Source: Symsagittifera roscoffensis (Eukaryota; Xenacoelomorpha; Acoela; Convolutidae). Taken from it: a DNA stretch of 47,720 bases. Under the pieces are notes generated by a model, which ran no database searches, was not told the DNA's origin, and saw only the letters and a list, made by a program, of their open reading frames with translations. A program made the position numbers and the translations under genes. Below, in pieces: positions 10,341-20,211 of the stretch; positions within the stretch are counted from its first letter, which is position 1; each line of letters opens with the position of its first letter. The stretch lies in contig NC_087067.1 in assembly GCF_963678635.1 (NCBI RefSeq), positions 36,349,966 through 36,397,685 on the forward strand, written 5' to 3'.

Positions 10341-10890
10341 TGATCAATTTTTGCATGCAAATTGGAATTTTTCGGTGACCTTTAGTCTGTTAAAGTAAGT
10401 ATAGGTATGTTGTGCTGATGATCTGTATGTGTTGCATGTATTAGTTTCAGTTAAAATTGAATACAAGGGGGAGCCGTGGTGGCCCCAATAGTCAATGTTG
10501 AATTGTTGAAAAATTTGATCACGACGATATTTTCTGGATTACTTATCACTGGACACTGGGTGGAACTACATGTGACATTCGACCAGAATGTGAAAAATGC
10601 AATCTCTGCAGAATTCGAATTTTTAGCAGCGAGCCTTCCGGATTGGTGATTATTAAGAATTAAGAACGTTTTTGGAACGATTGGCCAAACGGTGAGGGCT
10701 GGAATATTCTGGTATTTTGAAATTTCAAAAATTCGAATTATGACGTCATATTTCTGAGAAACGTCAGAAAAGGCCATTTTGGCTAAAACAAGAAAGAAAA
10801 ACAGAACAACATTAGCTGCGCTAACAACAACTACGAAATCGAGATCGGAAAACGACAACGAGTTGCAGGAATAGCAGTGAACACTCCGAG

Positions 10891-10940
10891 TTGCAACTAT
10901 TGTGTCGCTACAATAGTTGCAAGGCCGTTGCAGACAACGG
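10891..10940. promoter_or_regulatory. Two adjacent perfect hairpins in LTR U3
   Basis: TTGCAACTATTGT (10891-10903) pairs perfectly with 10910-10922 around a six-base loop. Directly after, CCGTTG (10925-10930) pairs with CAACGG (10935-10940) around caga. Both are intact in the right LTR (26941-26990). They lie upstream of the TATA box, so they may be protein-binding palindromes in DNA or structure in the 3' end of the RNA. Confidence 0.75.
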
Positions 10941-10957
10941 TGAAGGGTGGAAGATAG

Positions 10958-11022
10958 CCTTCCGGATTACAAAGAAATCAAGATTAACGACCTTGATTCA
11001 GTGGATTCAAGAATCCGGAAGG
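10958..11022. promoter_or_regulatory. Hairpin H1 of a recurring hairpin family
   Basis: Outer 11-bp stem: CCTTCCGGATT (10958-10968) with AATCCGGAAGG (11012-11022). Inner 7-bp stem: AATCAAG (10976-10982) with CTTGATT (10992-10998) around the loop attaacgac. In the right LTR the outer 3' arm is missing because of a 31-base deletion. Same layout as 11643-11707, 12262-12330 and 12740-12803. Confidence 0.75.
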
Positions 11023-11049
11023 GTTTCGGAACTGAAACTTTCATTCTTT

Positions 11050-11057
11050 TATATAAA
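11050..11057 (+). promoter_or_regulatory. TATA box of left LTR
   Basis: TATATAAA within an otherwise mixed-composition LTR; the right LTR has TATATAAG at 27070-27077. It would place the transcription start near 11080 and define U3 as about 10571-11080. Position and sequence fit a Pol II core promoter. Confidence 0.6.
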
Positions 11058-11502
11058 CTTTTAGCTTCTTATCATGTCCTGATTTGAATTTAATTAACAT
11101 CTAGATTCATTTTGATAAGGATGAGAAGCTAGGAGTTGGGGGAAAGGGTTGATCCATCTTCGATGGAGATGATGAGTTTTATCTACTGAACAAAAACAAT
11201 AGTAATATAATAAGTAGTAGCCCTGTTTTTAGGAGTGACCTCGTGGTCTGGGGATACTGAGACCCAGCCTTGAGCTCACTATTTCTGCATGTAATCTAGT
11301 TAATTTGAGTGTTTTGACCGAAGCCGAAAGCAGTAACGTTTTTGTCGACCCGATGTTAGAAAGACCACCGAAAAGTACTGCCTTGGTAGAGACGGTGAAA
11401 AGCATGCAAAGCTCTGTTTAGACGTTAGCCAGTCGTCTTAAGACTTAGTTTTGTCTTCCGTCGATATGTATCTTCCGGGCGAATGTTACATAGATGTTTT
11501 TA

Positions 11503-11514
11503 TGGCGCTCCTGG
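11503..11514 (+). promoter_or_regulatory. Possible primer-binding site
   Basis: tggcgctcctgg starts 12 bases after the LTR end and begins with TGG, as expected for pairing to a tRNA 3' CCA end. The stretch beyond it does not look like the complement of a T-arm, so the match could be only about 12-15 bases. I could not identify the tRNA. Confidence 0.3.
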
Positions 11515-11642
11515 GTGTTATTCTTTTTAACATCATGACCGGCAGAACCGTTAACGAGCACTCCGCGCCGAGCGGATGCTCACATTAACGCCCTTAATAG
11601 GCCTAAACCGCCGGGGTGGAAGGGTAGTTTGGAACGCGGAAG

Positions 11643-11707
11643 CCTTCCGGATTACCGTGAATAGCTTTTTAACTTAGTAAAGACCGAAAATTCACGAACC
11701 AGGAAGG
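11643..11707. promoter_or_regulatory. Hairpin H2
   Basis: Outer stem CCTTCC (11643-11648) with GGAAGG (11702-11707). Inner stem CGTGAAT (11656-11662) with ATTCACG (11690-11696). The inner arms share no sequence with H1, yet they pair. The loop contains ttaac, as in H1 and H4. Confidence 0.7.
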
Positions 11708-12261
11708 GTGGGGGGATTCGCGGTCCCGTCATCTCCTGAATGGTTTGTGACCAAAAACACTTAAAGATATATATAAAACCAAACAAAAAGTAGTATAGTA
11801 CCCAAGAAAAACAAAAAACATAAAAAAATATACGAAAAAACCAAAAACAGTAAAAAAGTAAAAAATCAGTAGAAATCATCACCCCAGACAAGATGTGATC
11901 CGACCCCCCCGTTTGTTGTTGCTAGATATATTGTTGTTACAGGCATTTATATCAGTCAAGATCGTTACGATCAGTTTTGTGGCCCGTTTGTGAGGCTTGT
12001 ACTGTAGGGTTATTTGAGCATTTAAGCACGTTAATGATAAATTGCGCTCAATCCGGAAGGGTCAGCTGATTTGCGCTCAATTCGGAAGGGTCTTGGGAGA
12101 AGACTAATCCGGCAAGCAGTACAAGGAGCAACAGGAAGGGGCTCAACGACAACAACAATCGATTGTTGGGTATCGTTGGCAAGTTTTGTATCCCTTTTGG
12201 TACAAAAATTAAGATTAAACAAAGTGATCTGTGGGGGGCTCGACAGTGCTGCACTGTAGTG

Positions 12262-12330
12262 ACCCTTCACCGAACTGCGAATATCCGAGTTAAGCACCTT
12301 AATTCGGATATTAAACAAACCCGGAAGGGT
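12262..12330. promoter_or_regulatory. Hairpin H3
   Basis: Outer stem ACCCTTC (12262-12268) with GAAGGGT (12324-12330). Inner 15-bp stem from AATATCCGAGTTAAG (12280-12294) to 12298-12312, with one G-T wobble and a three-base loop. It is the longest inner stem of the four and again shares no inner-arm sequence with the others. Confidence 0.75.
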
Positions 12331-12739
12331 ATAGTACTACTAATATTATTAATTATATAGCCTATATTAATAGTCTTATATCGTTTTTCAGTCAAAAACA
12401 ACGAAAACAGACCGGTTTTTAGGGTCAAAATAGCGATATTTTGATCCCCCCACAAGTCGCGATTTTTGAAATATCGATGTTTTTTGAAACGGAAAAAAGC
12501 GCTAAGTTAGTGTGTTACATCGTAACTGCACTACCATTATAGAGAGAACCGGTTAAGTTTAGTTCGAAAGTGGTTGGAACTATTTTGGTATTGAGAACCG
12601 AAATTTGGTGATTTTTGAGAAAACGAAACACGATAATTTTAGAATTTTTTTTGAAATTTTTGAGTTACAACAGTAAAAATAGTTGTTCGGACAATGTCCA
12701 CTAGTGAATCTACAAGTTTTAAAACCCGCTACCCGAAAG

Positions 12740-12803
12740 CCTTCCGGGTTGCAGAGAAATCGAACTTAACGTGTTTGATTTGGTGGATTCATCAATCCGG
12801 AGG
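12740..12803. promoter_or_regulatory. Hairpin H4
   Basis: Outer stem CCTTCCGGGTT (12740-12750) with 12794-12804, pairing kept through two G-T wobbles. Inner stem AAATCGAAC (12757-12765) with GTTTGATTT (12773-12781), one wobble. Loop ttaacgt. Clearly related to H1, with substitutions on both arms. Confidence 0.75.
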
Positions 12804-13260
12804 GGTACAGGTAGCATAGTTTTTCGCAAATTTTTTCAGCAAAAGCGTTTTAGATCGGGTCTTTTGCATTGAACTAGAAGAGTATAGGCCTTCTGAGCTC
12901 GGATCAATAATTTTTAGGTCGAAAGGACCTGATTTGCGGAAAAAGTTAGGCGGAACCTATAAGAGAGAAAATTTTTTGAGTTTAGAAAAAAGACGTTTTG
13001 GTTAATAACTTTGGAACTACTGGGCATATTGAGTTGATCTTGGTACCAATAGATCAGAAATTAGCTGAGCTTACTGATAGGGACAAAAGTTTTTTGGAAA
13101 AGTAAGCGTGAAAATTTTTTGAGATTGTTTTTAGCAAATTCCTCAATTTGGAAGGGTACACCCTTCACGTTTTACAAAATTTTTTTTAGAAAAGCCCTTA
13201 TACCCCTACCAAAAGGTAATAGCGGTTGAATAAAGTAACTTTAGGCTGTTCTAGACTAAA

Positions 13261-13495
13261 GTCCGGGGAGTGGGGGGAGTGGGGGGAGTGGGGGGAGTGG
13301 GGGTAGGACTTACCCACACTGAAAACTTGGTAATAAAAAAATTAAGAATAGCAAGAGAAACAGGAGACTTAGAAGCAGAATCAGGCGAAGAGCCTGAGAA
13401 ACCTGACATAGGCAGGGTAGTTGAGTCATATTTTAACTTACCAAATGAATATTCAAGTAACATAATACTAACAGACAGTGATTTCATACTCACAA
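13261..13495 (+). repeat. Duplicate of the segment just before the macro domain
   Basis: Nearly identical to 20820-21027 in the pol 3' region (a few substitutions), but with extra 9-base ggggggagt repeats near its left end (13265-13304). It keeps a 76-codon open frame (13270-13500) whose protein matches the pol C-terminal extension up to the residue before the macro domain's conserved NRTCAIAI segment, then stops at TAG. It lies 39 bases before the gag ATG. It could be an upstream ORF, or simply scar tissue of an internal template switch. Confidence 0.9.
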
Positions 13496-13538
13496 CTTAG
13501 AGGACACTCAAGCGGGACACTCAAGGGATGCTACGGCA

Positions 13539-15584
13539 ATGGCCACAGCATTTGAACCCCTAAACAGGTCTTTGGAGACATTCCTGACAAGGTTATCCAG
13601 AACCAATGAACGCAATGAGAAGTCCAGAAGAGTCTTTAAGAAACCAAGATGCTACAAAGACGAATCTGATGGCTGTATTGATACCTGGATAGAGGTAATG
13701 AAGCTGCATTTCGAGGAAGAGGACTTGTCGGAGAGACAGGAATGCAGCGCGCTCACCAGCAACTTAGAAGGGACAGCCCTGAACTGTGTCATGGCCAAGA
13801 AGCAATATCAACGTGACACTGCTGAGAAGATCTTCGAAATCTTGTTAAACCGTTTTGGATCAGGGGTGCAGGGGCACCAGGCGATGATGCGCTTCGAGAA
13901 ACGGAGGCAACGAGAAGATGAAACGATAGACAAGTTTCTCGATGATTTGGAAATGCTGAGAAGACGCAGCCAACCGGATGAGTCAAACCGAAGGATGAAC
14001 CTGGCCGTAGCCTCGAAATTTATCGATGGTGTGAAGAATGATGAACTTCGTACGATGCTAGCAACGCATTACACACCACTATCAACCAATGCGCCAACAC
14101 CGGAGGAGTTGAGGCTCAAATCAAAAGAGTATCTTATGTTGAAACCTCCTTCGAGATCTGGATATTACAAGAACAATTATGGCAATTTTAACAACGGACC
14201 AGCAAACCAAGGGAACAATTGGTACAAACCGAGGGATGATATGGACAAGAGACGCTCTTGTGCTAATTGCAGTTCAACGGACCATCATGTGTCAGCATGC
14301 CCAGCTTACAAACAAGGCATGAAAGCAATAGGCTTTAGCCTCGAGGACGAAGATGCGTCAGAGTTGGACCATGAGGATTTCATGAGAGGAGTAATTGCGA
14401 AATTCGGCCCGAGGTGTTTCTTTTGCAACTTGGAAGGTCATTTTAAATCAGATTGTCCGCAATTCTGGGATGCAGTGGCAGACATCAAGCATCCAAGACA
14501 TGAAGAAGCTTTATCAGGAGTGAAAGCCAGCAAGGCTCGACTTTTGAGTGAAGCAGAGGCACGCAGAAAGGATAAACCTCAAGAGCTGGCGGCAAAGAAA
14601 ATGCAAGCGGTAATAGAGGAGACACGTGAGCCGGAACCAGCAACTGCGGCTCATGACTTCAAGATCCATTATAAGGCAGCCGCGAGGAATGCTCTAAATA
14701 GAGTGCAGCAGGAACTAGTGACGAAAGAAATCGAACAAAAAGTGAAACTTGAACTGGAGAATGAAAAACTTCAGGAGCAACTGAATACCTTCGAAGCAAC
14801 GGAGTTCGAGGAAACTAAAGCACCAAGCAGTTTGAGCATGAAGCTTAATGTGATCTCCGGTCAGAGGTTCGGCATGGTGCCGCAAGGAAGCAAGATACAG
14901 TCGATAATCTCAGTGGCTGGACATCAGGTGATCAGAAATCTGAGTGAACCATCCGAGTTCTTTTTGATGCATTTGGACACATATGCAGATTATCTGAGGC
15001 AGGTGGAGCCACGCACCGAGTCGAGAGCTGTGCGAGCACTACTAACGACGGGTGGCCCACGCACAAAGAAACTTCATGGACGCTACCTAGAGGTCTATGG
15101 GACGTATCAAGTAATGCTGAACGTGGATGGAATCAGTATCTACACCAGGACTTATGTAACAACAGATGATGACCAAATGGGGCAGATCTATTTGGGAGAA
15201 AAGGAACTCAAGGTCCGCAGGATAGGCCATGACGCCATGATGGAACAAGACGCAGTACACATTGGGTATGAAGCAGATGTGACCGCACATCTGCTCGACA
15301 CCAACGGAACAAAACTCGGAGTCACAGGGCTTCTGGACACAGGAGCGGTAGTGAGTGTGATGCCGATAAAAACTTGGGAAAGAATGGGCTTCACGCGGGA
15401 AGATCTAATTCCAACGAATCTCCGACTGGCCGCCGCCAATCGAGGAGCTATCTACGTGGCCGGAAGAACACCAATAACGGTCCTCCACATGGGAGGACGG
15501 GATCTTTGGATGAGCTTCCTGGTGGTAGAGAATCTGGACGACGCCGACCAATTCATTGGGCAGAGATTTTGTCAGGAACTTTGA
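13539..15584 (+). CDS. gag-pro: Gag with aspartic protease (681 aa)
   Basis: Residues 1-200 form a helical Gag capsid-like region (for example ALTSNLEGTALNCVMAKK, KIFEILLNRFGSG). Two CCHC zinc knuckles of the C-x2-C-x4-H-x4-C type follow at about residues 241-254 (CANCSSTDHHVSAC) and 293-306 (CFFCNLEGHFKSDC). A charged coiled-coil-like stretch lies near 375-430. The protease active site LDTGA is at about 598-602, with a later AANRGAIYVAGRTP segment. Role: particle assembly, RNA binding and polyprotein cleavage. The frame ends at TGA about 30 bases after a frameshift at ~15555; protease-end and pol sequence continue in the +1 frame. I chose ATG 13539 because an ATG 11 bases earlier (13528) is out of frame. 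Confidence 0.9.
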   Translation: MATAFEPLNRSLETFLTRLSRTNERNEKSRRVFKKPRCYKDESDGCIDTWIEVMKLHFEEEDLSERQECSALTSNLEGTALNCVMAKKQYQRDTAEKIFEILLNRFGSGVQGHQAMMRFEKRRQREDETIDKFLDDLEMLRRRSQPDESNRRMNLAVASKFIDGVKNDELRTMLATHYTPLSTNAPTPEELRLKSKEYLMLKPPSRSGYYKNNYGNFNNGPANQGNNWYKPRDDMDKRRSCANCSSTDHHVSACPAYKQGMKAIGFSLEDEDASELDHEDFMRGVIAKFGPRCFFCNLEGHFKSDCPQFWDAVADIKHPRHEEALSGVKASKARLLSEAEARRKDKPQELAAKKMQAVIEETREPEPATAAHDFKIHYKAAARNALNRVQQELVTKEIEQKVKLELENEKLQEQLNTFEATEFEETKAPSSLSMKLNVISGQRFGMVPQGSKIQSIISVAGHQVIRNLSEPSEFFLMHLDTYADYLRQVEPRTESRAVRALLTTGGPRTKKLHGRYLEVYGTYQVMLNVDGISIYTRTYVTTDDDQMGQIYLGEKELKVRRIGHDAMMEQDAVHIGYEADVTAHLLDTNGTKLGVTGLLDTGAVVSVMPIKTWERMGFTREDLIPTNLRLAAANRGAIYVAGRTPITVLHMGGRDLWMSFLVVENLDDADQFIGQRFCQEL

Positions 15585-16503
15585 CGTGATGATTGACTTG
15601 AACAACGGTCTGATACGGATTAGAAACCCGGACCGAAAGTATGTTAAGAGACCAATTAATAGGATAATAACAGACGAAAACAAGGTACCAATTTTCTTGG
15701 ATAGAAAAGTAAAATTACAACCAGGACAAGCTGTGGTAGCAATTTTTAGAATGAGAAATTTGAATTCGTTAAGTGATAGTAAACAGGTTTGCTTAGTACC
15801 GAATCCAAATAGTCAGAGTTCGGTGATTTTAGGCCGGAGCTTCTCGGTAACGCGAAACGGACTGTGTGTCAGTGTGTTGTTGAACACACTGGACACCACG
15901 GTTTCAATCCAGCGTGGAAAGAAGCTTGGCTACGCTTTGCCGATGAGGACCGACTATGAGGAGACACAAAACTTGAAGAAATATAGTGTGAAAGACTGTC
16001 CTTATCATGCCAATAAAGATAAAATTTTAAAGAGGATTAATGAATTAAAATCTATTCATAAATTGTTTTCAATGAAATCCGAAACGAACGACGGCTTATC
16101 AAGCTGCTCGAATTTTCCGGAACGCCCCTCGTCATATGAACTAGAATCTGACAAACTGGTTTTGCCAGAGATAGAACATTTAAAAGGGAAAATAGGTGAG
16201 GGAGATTTCGAAAAATTGCGGGACCTCCTAAATCGGAACGCAGATGTATTTTCAAAACATAAGGCGGATATCGGTTGCTGTAATTTCGTCGAACACGAAA
16301 TCGAACTAGAAGAGGGCGCCGTTCCCCATAGGGAAGGCGCAAGGCGAATGACGCCACACAAATTGGAAGCGTGCCGAGCGGAAATAGAAATGTTGATTGA
16401 ATACGACATGATAGAACCCTCGAAATTGCCATGGGCTTGCGGGGTAGTAATGGCCAAAAAGAAAGGCGGCAGCTTAGATTTTGTTGCGACTTTCGTTACT
16501 TGA
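15556..16503 (+). pseudogene. pol: Pol segment 1: protease end and RT N-terminus
   Basis: Continues the protease/pol polyprotein after the ~15555 frameshift (starts G-R-D-F-V-R-N-F-D-V). The middle holds a linker (RKVKLQPGQAVVAIFRMRN). The end reaches the start of the RT fingers: VEHEIELEEGAVPHREGARR, MIEPSKLPWACGVVMAKKKG. The frame is lost again near 16475, where a one-base change shifts reading just before the conserved RT block. Whether the 15555 shift was ever programmed cannot be told from one copy, but the loss of residues in the conserved motif argues for a mutation. Confidence 0.85.
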
Positions 16504-18472
16504 ACGCGGTAACGATAAAAGATGCGTACCCGATACCGCGAATAGACGAGAGCCTATCAAGTTTTTCACCACATTGGACTTAGGTTCTGCCTTCTGGCAG
16601 GCCCCTCTGCGGAAGAAGGACAGAGAGAAAACCGGATTCGCGTGCGAATTGGGATTGTACCAGTGGAAGAGGATGCCCTTCGGCTTGTGCAATGCAACGG
16701 CCCCTTTTCAAAGACTGATGGCTCAGGCTTTGACGAGAGTGACCAAGAAGTACGGGAATCTCGTGATGTGTTACGTGAATGACGTAGTCATAGCGACACC
16801 GACCCTGGAAGACCACATTGATAGGCTCGATGAGGTCTTTGGATGCATGAAAAGAGCAGGATTAAAGTGCAAACCATCGAAATGTGAAATCCTTAGGGAC
16901 TCGATTAAGTACCTAGGAAGAATGGTGGATAGGCATGGTGTGAGGCCGGACCCGGAAGCAGTGGAAGCAGTGTTGACATGGAAAGCCCCCAGAACGGACA
17001 CACAGCTCCTGAGCTTCCTAGGGTTTGCCAATTACTACCGAGAATTCATAAAAGGATATGCGGACAAGGTGTATCCGATGCAGAAGCTGATGCGCAACAA
17101 GGGGAAAAAGTTCGAATGGAATGATGAGGCACAGGTTGCTTTCGAGAACATAAAACGGCAACTGTGCGAAGCGCCAGTGCTGGGCATGCCTACAGAAAAG
17201 GGCATGTATGTTCTCGACACAGACGCATCGGTGGTAGCCATCTCAGGAATCTTGCATCAAGAGCAAGAATGGAACGGAAGAACAGTTCTCCGTCCCATTG
17301 CATACGGCAGCAAGGTCTTGAGTGACACAGAGATGAAATATGGCGCACCAAAAGCAGAAATGTTTGCAGTAGTCACCTTCGTGGGAAAGTACCGTGCATA
17401 CTTGGGGAGCGCTCCCTTCAAGTTACGCGTGGACAACAGAGCGTTATCCTGGTTGAAGACCTACTCGATGGATCAGAGTTATATTGGTAGATGGATAGTA
17501 AGATTGGATGGCTACCATATGAGAATCGAACATAGGATGCGTGATAAACACCAAAATGCTGACAGCCTCAGCAAGAAAACTGAGTTCTATGAAATATTGG
17601 AGCAGAAGCAGGCCAATCAGGCGGAAATAAAGGAGGGATTCTCGTTTCTGGACAAAGAAACTTATGAAGCGCTTCCCTTAACGAGATGGTTGGATAAGTC
17701 TGGACATCCAATTCCAGGGCACCCTGAGTTACCTGTAGAGAAAGCAGCCGAGATAAAGATCCTATCCAAGGAGGACCCGGTCCCCTTGGATCTGTTGCTG
17801 CGCTCAAACCTGGTCCAGCAAGAACTCTCTCGCATGAACATAAACAGCCTCTCATTATTGGATAAAACGGTGCAAGTCACACCGCAAGTGATGCGGATGC
17901 TGGTTGGATTGTTAGAAAGAGAAGTGACCAGAGATGACCCCGAGTGGACAGCAGCAGTGGCATCGCTAACAATCAGTGAGAATGTGAAGATCATGCCGTC
18001 CAGACGACAGCACGAAGAGAACGAGAGGGATTGTAGGACAATAGTTCAGCAACTAGTATCCTCAATACCCCAAGAGATTTTAACCAGTACATCTTACGGA
18101 CAGAAAGAACAGGGGAGCAGCAAGCGAAAGAAAACCGTCACCTTTGTGGACCAGGATAAAGAGGGTGAAGAGGTAGAACAAAATCTGCGGCAGGACTATT
18201 TGTCCGGGGAGACGGATGATGAGAAGAACCAGCGATCACAAGATCAACCCCCGGGACAAGGAAATTTGTCCGGGGAGTCTGAGATAGACGAGGAAATTGC
18301 TGATGAGAAACAGGACCTAGAGCAAAAGGTTTTGTCAGGGGAGTTCAGATGGATGCAAAGAAAGCACAGACATGATCTGGAGGAGCGTGCAGTCTCCAGC
18401 ACAACCTCTTCGACGGCGGATAATTCAGGAAGCTCAGGAATGGACACCTATTCAGACAGGAATTCGAGCTAG
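16481..18472 (+). pseudogene. pol: Pol segment 2: RT catalytic core and RNase H
   Basis: After two more frame changes between 16475 and 16565 (with a small deletion), the frame runs FFTTLDLGSAFWQ (RT motif A), MPFGLCNATAPFQRLMAQ (motif B) and MCYVNDVVIATP (motif C). The motif C residue expected to be Asp, a metal-binding catalytic residue in YxDD, is Asn100 (codon aat at 16778-16780), so this RT should be dead. LGFANYYREFIKGYADK and the RNase H domain follow (VLDTDASVVAISG near residue 245; KHQNADSLSK near 355). Beyond RNase H lies a long, charged, poorly conserved linker with repeated LSGE words. It ends at an in-frame TAG (18470-18472). Confidence 0.9.
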
Positions 18473-19450
18473 GGATCGGAACTGTCAGAACTAGCGATAC
18501 ACACGCTACTAGTGGAAACTCGGGCAAGGGACCTGGACAGAGAGGTGTACCAGGATCCTGACAGTGATCGCTACCTAATACCAAGCGAAAGATTCTTTGA
18601 CAACGCAGCGGATGACTTAGAAACGATAGCGGTATCGAAACGTTCGATAAGCCTGTTGCCGCAGAAAGAGGTAGTCAGGACTGATCTTCAGCCGTTTGAA
18701 CAAGAAACACAACCGTTCGCGAAGATTTGGTGCGTTAAGATGGAAGAAGACACACATCAGCCCAACGAGCTGAATAGTCAGATGAGGGTCATGAAGACAT
18801 ACTTGAAGGCGAGATACAGACTCTCGGACCTTCTAAGAGCGCAGAGAAATGATCGCATGACAAGCAACCTGAAAAGGTGGATCGAGAATGGTTCTCCGGA
18901 TAAAGGGGACCTCGAGGAGGATAGTTATCGCATCCTGAGACAATACTTCATGCAGAAGGAAGGGAGGTTATATTTGAACAAGGACGGGATCGTGGCTTGC
19001 AAAAGAAGAGAGGAAGACAGAGTCCTATACAAGTATAACGCGATAGTGTTACCGCAACTCTATCAGACAGAACTATTATTCAGGTCACATGATCAGATGG
19101 GCCATCAGGGGATCGACAAAGTATATCAGAGGATCCTGAAGCGCTTTGAGTGGCCTGGGATGAAAAAGGCATGCGAGAAATGGGTAACAGCATGTCTGTC
19201 ATGCCAACAGGTCAAGGATCCAAGGAAGTTGCGATTTCCTTTACAATCGATCGAGTCGTCTGAATTCAACGAGGTGGTGCAAATAGATCACCAAAAGATA
19301 TGCATGACAGACAATGGTTATAATCAGGTGCTGGTCATGATAGATCATTTCACGAAGTATGCAGAGGCCGTGCCCTGCATAACTGCCTCGGCGGAAGAGA
19401 CATGCGACCACCTGATCAATACGTGGATAGCAAGACATGGTATCCGATGA
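18473..19450 (+). pseudogene. pol: Pol segment 3: linker and integrase N-terminal half
   Basis: Same frame as the previous segment; only the TAG at 18470-18472 separates them. The first ~200 codons are acidic linker. The integrase H2C2 zinc-binding module follows: HDQMGHQGIDK (19088 onward) and CLSCQQVKD (about 19195). After it comes the first catalytic Asp in VVQIDHQKICM (about 19275-19310). The frame breaks near 19441-19446, inside the DDE core just before the second Asp, by the loss of one base. Confidence 0.87.
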
Positions 19451-20211
19451 CGTTTCAATCGGATAATGGAACAGCTTTCGTAGGAGAGCTTACGAAAGAG
19501 CTTATGAGATGCTCACAGGTCGCTCAGGCTCACTCTACGACATACCATCCTCAGACGAATGGCTTAGTGGAAAGACAGAACAGGACGTTAGTGTCGATGC
19601 TGAGAGTATATTGTTCCAGGTACATGACCGATTGGGACAGATACCTTCCACAGGTGATGGGAGCATATAACAGCACGCAACACTCCACCACTGGAGTCAG
19701 TACACACATGATGCTAACTGGACACGAAAAGTCTTTACCCTTAACCTTCTTCTACCCAGAATATGAGGGAAAGAAAACGTCCCCACAGGTCTACGTGAGG
19801 GATGTGATCAGACGCCAACAGGAGTTGAACGATTTGTGTAGACGAAATACTCAGCAGGCACAGGCAAGGCAGAGGAAAAGATTCGACAAGAAAGCAGCTG
19901 GTGCAAAGGCTTACTCGGTGGGAGACTACGTATGGGTATTCCAGAACGTTATACCACCGAAAGGGACAAAAAAGCTCCTAAAAAAATGGAGGGGACCCTT
20001 CTTGATTACAGAGGGGCATCAGGAGGGACGCTTTTATAGACTGAGTACTAGCCGAGCCGCCCACTACGAGAATATAAAGCCACACAATCCATCGACAGAA
20101 GACTGGTGTAAACCTGCAGACATGGAAGAAGGGGATTATCTAATGATGGATCCTGCTTGTGAGGTCAATGAAAAAGGCACCAGGGAGAGAACGATGGAAA
20201 CGAAGTCGTAG
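19402..20211 (+). pseudogene. pol: Pol segment 4: integrase DDE core and C-terminal part
   Basis: From about 19446 on it carries the second catalytic Asp in FQSDNGTAFVG and the catalytic Glu in HPQTNGLVERQNRTL. A GPF-type C-terminal segment follows (GTKKLLKKWRGPF near 19965-20000). The first ~15 codons of this open frame are out-of-frame sequence overlapping segment 3. A further frameshift at about 20190 ends the match, and the polyprotein continues in the next frame. Role: insertion of cDNA into the host chromosome. Confidence 0.87.

Larger units (their letters stand above)
10571..11490 (+). repeat. Left LTR of the 17-kb element
   Basis: 920 bases, TGTGAC...GTTACA. It contains a perfect 13-bp hairpin, a second 6-bp hairpin, the H1 hairpin, a TATATAAA box and the T-rich, GAGACC-containing downstream part shared in outline with the second LTR family in this window. 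It aligns with 26621-27509 nearly base for base. Confidence 0.95.
11491..13538 (+). other. Non-coding leader of the LTR element
   Basis: Two kilobases between LTR and gag without a convincing gene. It is unusually rich in inverted repeats and in the word CCGGAAGGG or its complement CCCTTCCGG. Three full hairpins are listed separately. In addition there is a 16-base perfect palindrome caacaatcgattgttg at 12153-12168, a GAAGGGT/ACCCTTC palindrome at 13151-13166, and runs of six or seven G or C near 11711, 11905, 12232 and 12446. Several out-of-frame ATGs lie before gag. Confidence 0.7.

Noticed and set aside
15540-15600. Programmed ribosomal frameshift between protease and RT
   Set aside because: The shift falls inside a conserved protease-end motif and no clear slippery heptamer is present at the spot. 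With several other shifts in the same polyprotein, a mutation is simpler.
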